Shown here in pieces: positions 5,334 through 9,448 of a stretch of 9,448 bases of DNA. Each line of letters starts with the position of its first letter. The first letter of the stretch is position 1. The stretch is from Acidobacteriota bacterium. GTDB taxonomy: Bacteria > Acidobacteriota > Terriglobia > Versatilivoradales > Versatilivoraceae. The stretch spans positions 1-9,448 of the forward strand of contig JAPPFQ010000065.1 of NCBI GenBank assembly GCA_028875135.1, given 5' to 3'. The notes below the pieces were generated by a model. The model searched no databases. It had not been told where the DNA came from and saw only the letters and a program-made list of their open reading frames with translations. The position numbers were made by a program, and so were the translations under genes.

Positions 5334-6155
5334 ATGGAGCTGTTCAACCGCACATTGAGCCTGGCCACCGACCTGGTGATGGCGCCCTTGCAGGGGCTTT
5401 CGCCCTCGACCTCCCTGCTGCTGCTGTCGGCCGCCATGGGCATCCTGTTTCTGTTGGCTTTCCGGCTCACCTCCAACCAGGAGGCCATCGGGGGGCTGCG
5501 CCGGCGCATGGCGGCCCACCTGCTGGAGTTCCGTCTCTTTCAGCACAGCCTCGGCATCCAGTGGTCGGCCCTGTCCCGCATGCTGCTGGCCAACCTGATT
5601 TACTTGAGATACGCCGGACGGCCCCTGTTGCTGATGCTGGCGCCGCTCGCCCTGGTGCTGATCCACTTGAACCCGTTTTACGGATACCAGCCCCTCAAAC
5701 CGGAAGAGACCGCCCTGGTGGCCCTGAAGCTGGCGGGAGCGGGCGATCTCTCCAAGGTGCGGCTGGAGACCGGCGACGGCCTGGAACTGGTGGGAAGACC
5801 CCTGCGGAGCCCCCACTCCGGAGAGGTGAACTGGAGCGTGCGCCCGCGGCGGCAGGGAACCCATCTGCTGACCTTTCTGTTCGAGGGCCGGCAGGTGCGG
5901 AAGGAGATCGTCACTTCCGACCAGGCGCTGGCGAGGGTCTCGGCGGTCACTCCGTCCCGCGAATTCTGGGACCTGCTGCAACACCCGGGAGCGCCGCCGC
6001 TGCCGCCGGACTCCTTCGCAGAACGCATCTCGGTAAACTATCCCGCCCGCCGGATCGACCTGCTGGGATGGGAAACTCACTGGGTGGTATTCCTCCTGAT
6101 CGTCTCCACTCTCGCCGCCCTGGCCTTCAAGCGGCTTCTCCGGGTGCAGATTTAG
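5334..6155 (+). CDS. Three-TM membrane protein with DUF106/EMC3/YidC-like layout and an extracytoplasmic C-terminal domain
   Basis: This 273-residue protein has TM1 at about 24-45, a basic amphipathic cytoplasmic segment at 46-96 (TSNQEAIGGLRRRM … LIYLRYAGRP), TM2 at 97-112, a mostly beta-like soluble domain at 113-247 and TM3 at 249-265 followed by KRLLR. By the positive-inside rule the N-terminus is outside, the helical arm inside and the large domain outside. TM1, a charged helical arm, an x-YLRY-x-x-(R/K)P turn and TM2 starting with P recall DUF106/EMC3 proteins of the YidC/Oxa1/Get1 insertase superfamily. The C-terminal domain is not part of that family as I know it. No Shine-Dalgarno precedes the ATG and no better start is seen, so translation may be weak or coupled. 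The next gene starts 13 bases after its stop. The function is not established, and the insertase relationship is an inference from pattern. Confidence 0.7.
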   Translation: MELFNRTLSLATDLVMAPLQGLSPSTSLLLLSAAMGILFLLAFRLTSNQEAIGGLRRRMAAHLLEFRLFQHSLGIQWSALSRMLLANLIYLRYAGRPLLLMLAPLALVLIHLNPFYGYQPLKPEETALVALKLAGAGDLSKVRLETGDGLELVGRPLRSPHSGEVNWSVRPRRQGTHLLTFLFEGRQVRKEIVTSDQALARVSAVTPSREFWDLLQHPGAPPLPPDSFAERISVNYPARRIDLLGWETHWVVFLLIVSTLAALAFKRLLRVQI

Positions 6156-6168
6156 GAGTTGTCATTCC

Positions 6169-7545
6169 ATGACCAGGATCCTGGTAGTCGGGCTCGATTG
6201 CGCCGCCCCCGAGATCCTTTTCGGGGACGAAAGGCTCACCCACTTTCGCCGGCTCATGGCCGGCGGCTGCTACGGCCGTCTGGAGAGCGTGATTCCCCCC
6301 ATCACCATTCCAGCCTGGATGTGCATGGCCACCAGCCAGGATCCCGGATCGCTGGGCGTGTACGGCTTTCGCAACCGGGCGGACCATTCCTATGACGGCC
6401 TCCGCTTCGCCAACGCCCGATCCATCCTGGAGCCGGCCATCTGGGACCAGGTGTCCCGCCAGGGAGGCCGCTCCAACATCATCGGCGTACCCCCCTCCTA
6501 TCCGCCCAGGCGGGTGGACGGCATCTGCGTGGGGTGTTTTCTGACTCCCGACACCGCCCGCAGCTCCTACACCCATCCGGCCCTCATCCAGGAGCGGATC
6601 ACCCAACTGGTCGGCAACTACCCGGTCGACGTGAGCGGTTTTCGCACCCATCGCAAGGACTGGTTGAGGCAGCAGATCGACTCCATGACCCACACCCACT
6701 TCGAGGTGGTCCGCCACTTCCTGCGCCACTCCAGGTGGGACTACTTCCAGTTCGTGGAGATCGGCCTGGACCGGATCCAACACGGCTTCTGGCAGTATCA
6801 CGACCCCCGCCACCGGCTCTTCGAGGCGGGCAACCCCTATCGGGAGGTGGTCGGCGACTACTATCGGCTGCTGGACGGCAAGGTGGGGGAACTGCTGGAG
6901 CTGCTGGAGGAGGAGACGGTCGTCCTGGTGGTCTCAGACCACGGAGCCAAGCCTCTGGACGGGGGCTTCTGCGTCAATGAATGGCTCATCCGTCAGGGCT
7001 GGCTGGTCCTGAGTCGCTATCCTGAAGAGGCCACGCCCTTCGGCCAACTGGCGGTCGACTGGGATCGGACCCGGGTCTGGAGCGAGGGAGGCTACTATGC
7101 CCGGGTCTTCCTCAACGTCAAGGGCCGGGAGCCCCGCGGAACCATTGCCCCGGAGGACTACGAGCCCTTCCGCGACGAGGTGGCCGCCAGGCTGGAAGCC
7201 ATCCCGGATGACCTGGGCCGTCCCATGGGCACCGATGTCTTCAAGCCCGAGCAGGTCTATCGCTCGGTCCGCAGGGTGGCCCCCGACCTGATCGCCCACT
7301 TCGGGGGACTGGCCTGGCGCTCCATCGGTTCGGTGGGCCGGCCGCAACTGCACCTGCAGGAGAACGACACCGGCCCCGACGGCTGCAACCACGCCCAGCA
7401 CGGCGCCTTCATCCTCCACGCCCCCGGACTCTCGCGGCGCGGAGAAGTCCAGGGAGCCCACCTGCTGGACATGGCGCCGACGCTGCTCCGGCTGGGCGGC
7501 TACGACCTGCCCGGCTCCATGCAGGGAACCCCTCTCTTCAGTTGA
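6169..7545 (+). CDS. Soluble alkaline-phosphatase-superfamily phosphodiesterase, paralogue of the first cluster gene
   Basis: This 458-residue protein has no signal peptide or membrane helix, so it is probably cytoplasmic. The catalytic set of the type I PDE/NPP group is complete: D10 (VVGLDCAAP), nucleophile T46 (PPITIPAW), D201/H205 (GLDRIQHGFW), D257-H258 (VVSDHGA) and H408 or H411 (NHAQHG). It shares with the first phosphodiesterase the block DWDRTR followed by an (I/L)NxKGRE-x-RG motif, and the C-terminal M-x-G-x-PL ending, so the two are homologues. This one lacks the membrane hairpin and most of the large insertion. C11 replaces the glycine of the more usual GxDG motif. AGGAG (6154-6158) overlaps the stop of the upstream membrane gene and serves as its ribosome binding site, implying coupling. 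It is the last gene of the cluster; the substrate, perhaps a nucleotide- or lipid-linked phosphodiester, cannot be assigned. Confidence 0.9.
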   Translation: MTRILVVGLDCAAPEILFGDERLTHFRRLMAGGCYGRLESVIPPITIPAWMCMATSQDPGSLGVYGFRNRADHSYDGLRFANARSILEPAIWDQVSRQGGRSNIIGVPPSYPPRRVDGICVGCFLTPDTARSSYTHPALIQERITQLVGNYPVDVSGFRTHRKDWLRQQIDSMTHTHFEVVRHFLRHSRWDYFQFVEIGLDRIQHGFWQYHDPRHRLFEAGNPYREVVGDYYRLLDGKVGELLELLEEETVVLVVSDHGAKPLDGGFCVNEWLIRQGWLVLSRYPEEATPFGQLAVDWDRTRVWSEGGYYARVFLNVKGREPRGTIAPEDYEPFRDEVAARLEAIPDDLGRPMGTDVFKPEQVYRSVRRVAPDLIAHFGGLAWRSIGSVGRPQLHLQENDTGPDGCNHAQHGAFILHAPGLSRRGEVQGAHLLDMAPTLLRLGGYDLPGSMQGTPLFS

Positions 7546-7551
7546 GTCCCG

Positions 7552-7568
7552 GCCCGGCAGCAGCGGGC
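7552..7568. terminator. Weak hairpin in the 33-base convergent gap
   Basis: GCCCG (7552-7556) and CGGGC (7564-7568) form a 5-bp stem around a 7-base loop between the converging stops at 7545 and 7579. There is no T-run on either side, so it is at best a poor intrinsic terminator that could serve both strands. In G+C-rich DNA such a stem may be chance. Confidence 0.2.
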
Positions 7569-7578
7569 GAGCCTGACC

Positions 7579-8637
7579 CTATCGGAGCCACTCGTCCCGG
7601 TGCTCCCGCACATAGTCGTCGTCGTTGAGATGGGGATAGGCCCGGTAGACGCGGTCGATCTCCTCCAGTTGCCCCGGTCCCAGGGTTTCTTCCGGATCCA
7701 GGCACCAGATGCCCTCCAGCAGGCCCTGGCGGCGCAGCACTTCGTGCAGTCCCGGGACGCAGCCCCGAAAATCGTTGGCGGCGTCGAAAAAGGCCGCATT
7801 GCTGTCGGTCACCTCGATGGCCAGTCTCAGCACCGACTCCGGCAGCGTCCCGTCGCCGTTGCGGTAGCCGTGGCACTCTTCCAGGATCTCGACCGCCCGC
7901 CGGGTCCACACGGCCCAGTGCCCCAGCAGTCCCCCGACAATCCTCAGTTCCACCTCCCGCCCCCCGACCCGGAAGCGGTGGGGCGTGATCAGGTCCATCA
8001 CGATGTTGTCGTCGTTCCCGGTATAGAGGGCGATGTCCTCCCGCCCCGCCTCGGCCACGGCGCGCAGCACATCCAGGGTGTGGTAGCGGTTGAAGGGCGC
8101 CAGCTTGATGGCGACCACCTCCGGAAGCTCCACGAAGCGGCGCCAGAACCCGTAGGACAGCTCCCGGCCGCCGATGGTCGACTGCAGGTAGAAACCGAAC
8201 ACCGGGGTGACCCGGGCCACCTCCCGGCAGTGGTCCAGCAGTTGCTGGTCGTCGGCTTCGCTCAGAGCGGACAGGTTCAGAAGGCCGGCATGGTATCCCA
8301 GCTCCTGAATCAGTCCCGCCTCGGCCACCGCCTGAGAGGTGGGGCCGCAGATCCCGGCGATCCTCAGCAGGGGTTCCGGCCGGTTGGCGTCTGCCCGGTC
8401 CATCTCTTCACGGGTCAGTTCCAGGACGGGTCGAAACAGGTCATGCCCGGGATCCCGGATGGAAAACTGGGTCATGTGAACGCCCAGGGCCAGGCCTCCC
8501 GAGCCGGCAGCGATGTAATAGCGGGACAGGGCCCGCTGCCGCCGCTCGTCCAGCTTGCGTCCGGCCGTCAGGGCCAGGGGATGGGCGGGGATGACCACTC
8601 CCCTGGAAAGCAGGGAATGCAAGGGTTGACTCAACAC
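7579..8637 (-). CDS. Dihydrodipicolinate synthase/N-acetylneuraminate lyase-family aldolase
   Basis: This 352-residue TIM-barrel class I aldolase has the Schiff-base lysine K178 (VVAIKLAPF) and the catalytic tyrosine Y150 (FGFYLQ), 28 residues apart as in E. coli DapA (Y133/K161). The canonical GTTGE motif of DapA is replaced by GVHMTQFS (52-59), so true DHDPS activity is unlikely. The family more often works on 2-keto acids from sugar acids or similar substrates. It is longer than DapA (about 290) because of C-terminal extensions ending in NDDDYVREHRDEW. The start is GTG (8635-8637), preceded by a perfect AGGAGG (8643-8648 on the complementary strand) with five bases of spacing. It lies 28 bases downstream of the SDR gene on the same strand, so the two form an operon, converging on the phosphodiesterase cluster. 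The exact substrate is unknown. Confidence 0.9.
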   Translation of the reverse strand: MLSQPLHSLLSRGVVIPAHPLALTAGRKLDERRQRALSRYYIAAGSGGLALGVHMTQFSIRDPGHDLFRPVLELTREEMDRADANRPEPLLRIAGICGPTSQAVAEAGLIQELGYHAGLLNLSALSEADDQQLLDHCREVARVTPVFGFYLQSTIGGRELSYGFWRRFVELPEVVAIKLAPFNRYHTLDVLRAVAEAGREDIALYTGNDDNIVMDLITPHRFRVGGREVELRIVGGLLGHWAVWTRRAVEILEECHGYRNGDGTLPESVLRLAIEVTDSNAAFFDAANDFRGCVPGLHEVLRRQGLLEGIWCLDPEETLGPGQLEEIDRVYRAYPHLNDDDYVREHRDEWLR

Positions 8638-8665
8638 GGCTACCTCCTGAAAGTCGCGCCGGCGC

Positions 8666-9448
8666 CTAGAATCGGCCGTCGCGCACCTGGAAATGGGTGG
8701 GCTTGTCCAGGCTGGGGCCGCCGCGCATCACCCAGTCGGCAATCCAGCCCAAAAGCCGTTCAATGGCTACACGGGGCCCGCCGAGCCTCCGATAGCCGCG
8801 GCGCCCGTCGCTCAGCAGGGCGTCGGCGGCTTCCTCTCCCACCAGGTTGAGGGGACGGTTCATCAGCCGGCCCAGCTCCCGGCAGATGCGGCGAACCGAC
8901 AGGCGCTCGGGGCCGGCGATGTTCACCACGAAGGGCGGGGTGGCGCAGTGCTGGACCGCCCGCAGTGCCATGGCGTTGGCGTCACCCTGCCAGATCACGT
9001 TCACATGGCCCATGGTCAGGTCGATGGGCTGCCGCTCCCAGACCTTGCGGGCCAGGTCGACCAGGACGCCGTAGCGCAGCTCACAGGCATAGTTGAGCCG
9101 CAGCAGCGACACCCGGGTCCCCCGGGTCCGGCTGAAATACTCGAATATCCTCTCCCTGCCCAGGCAGCTCATGGCATATTCACCGTCCGGCCCGGGAGGG
9201 TCCTCCTCGCTCGAGCCGCCGCCGGAAACCGGGGTCAGGGGGTAGACGTTGCCGGTTGAGAAGGCCACGATCCGACTCCGGGCGAACCGCCGGCAGACCA
9301 TTGCCGGCAGGTAGGCGTTGACCGCCCAGGTGCGGGCCTCGTTGCCGGTGGAGCCGAACTTCATGCCGACCATGTAAATCACGGTGGGAACTTCGGGCAG
9401 CTCCTCCAGCGCCTGCAGATCCAGCAGGTCGCAGCCGATGGTCTCAAC
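8666..9448 (-). CDS. Atypical extended SDR, NAD-dependent epimerase/dehydratase family (5' partial)
   Basis: The frame is open to the window edge, so the N-terminus with the Rossmann GxxGxxG is missing; 260 residues are visible. The visible start (VETIGCDLLDLQALEELPEV, then VIYMVGMKFG) fits the beta3/beta4 region of an extended SDR. STGNVYP follows, the site of the catalytic Ser/Thr strand, and then GEYAMSCLGRER where YxxxK is expected. Tyrosine is present but the lysine position holds cysteine, a marked departure from classical SDRs. NIAGPERLSVRRICRELG is a typical C-terminal substrate-domain motif of NAD-dependent epimerases. In-frame GTG at 9382 would remove conserved sequence and is not the start. 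The following gene, 28 bases downstream, encodes the DHDPS-like aldolase. Together they suggest oxidation or epimerisation followed by retro-aldol cleavage of a sugar-derived acid, which is inference. Confidence 0.85.
   Translation of the reverse strand, partial: VETIGCDLLDLQALEELPEVPTVIYMVGMKFGSTGNEARTWAVNAYLPAMVCRRFARSRIVAFSTGNVYPLTPVSGGGSSEEDPPGPDGEYAMSCLGRERIFEYFSRTRGTRVSLLRLNYACELRYGVLVDLARKVWERQPIDLTMGHVNVIWQGDANAMALRAVQHCATPPFVVNIAGPERLSVRRICRELGRLMNRPLNLVGEEAADALLSDGRRGYRRLGGPRVAIERLLGWIADWVMRGGPSLDKPTHFQVRDGRF

Noticed and set aside
1..9448. CRISPR arrays, tRNA or rRNA genes, transposases
   Set aside because: None was found on either strand by reading. No regularly spaced repeats or cloverleaf-like sequence were noticed.

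Overview
This is a high-G+C bacterial window with three parts. The protein families (cytoplasmic alkaline-phosphatase-fold enzymes with a YIGPGAG membrane anchor, a ribbon-helix-helix protein ending in an LGY tail, an SDR/DHDPS-like aldolase pair, and clustered toxin-antitoxin genes) fit a metagenomic Acidobacteriota-like or similar environmental phylum. That placement comes from family resemblance only and is weak; no rRNA or marker gene is present.

Positions 1-1770 are visibly less G+C-rich than the rest and look like a small defence/toxin-antitoxin island. The window opens in what looks like a broken DUF4258-type toxin: its C-terminus is readable up to position 190, but the frame carries a stop at 77-79. 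Its stop overlaps the start of an intact YgiT/MqsA-type zinc-finger antitoxin (187-432) in an ATGA junction. After a gene-poor stretch with two tight dyads, an intact MNT nucleotidyltransferase antitoxin (752-1096) overlaps a HEPN ribonuclease toxin (1077-1469) by 20 bases. About 300 bases without a recognisable gene follow.

Positions 1771-7545 hold a CPBP (CAAX-type) intramembrane protease on the minus strand (1771-2745). Diverging from it is a four-gene plus-strand cluster: a membrane-anchored alkaline-phosphatase-superfamily phosphodiesterase (2916-5021), a 68-residue ribbon-helix-helix protein with an LGY tail (5073-5279), a three-TM membrane protein whose layout recalls the DUF106/EMC3/YidC superfamily (5334-6155), and a second, soluble phosphodiesterase paralogue (6169-7545). 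By the positive-inside rule the first enzyme's catalytic domain faces the cytoplasm, and the second has no signal peptide, so both enzymes probably act in the cytosol beside the membrane protein. This cluster is the best candidate in the window for an undescribed system. Its substrate is unknown.

Positions 7579-9448 hold a convergent minus-strand pair: an atypical extended SDR (5' end outside the window) followed 28 bases later by a DHDPS-family aldolase with a GTG start and a perfect AGGAGG Shine-Dalgarno. They look like a small catabolic operon for a sugar acid or related compound. No tRNA, rRNA, CRISPR array, transposase or intact insertion sequence was recognised.
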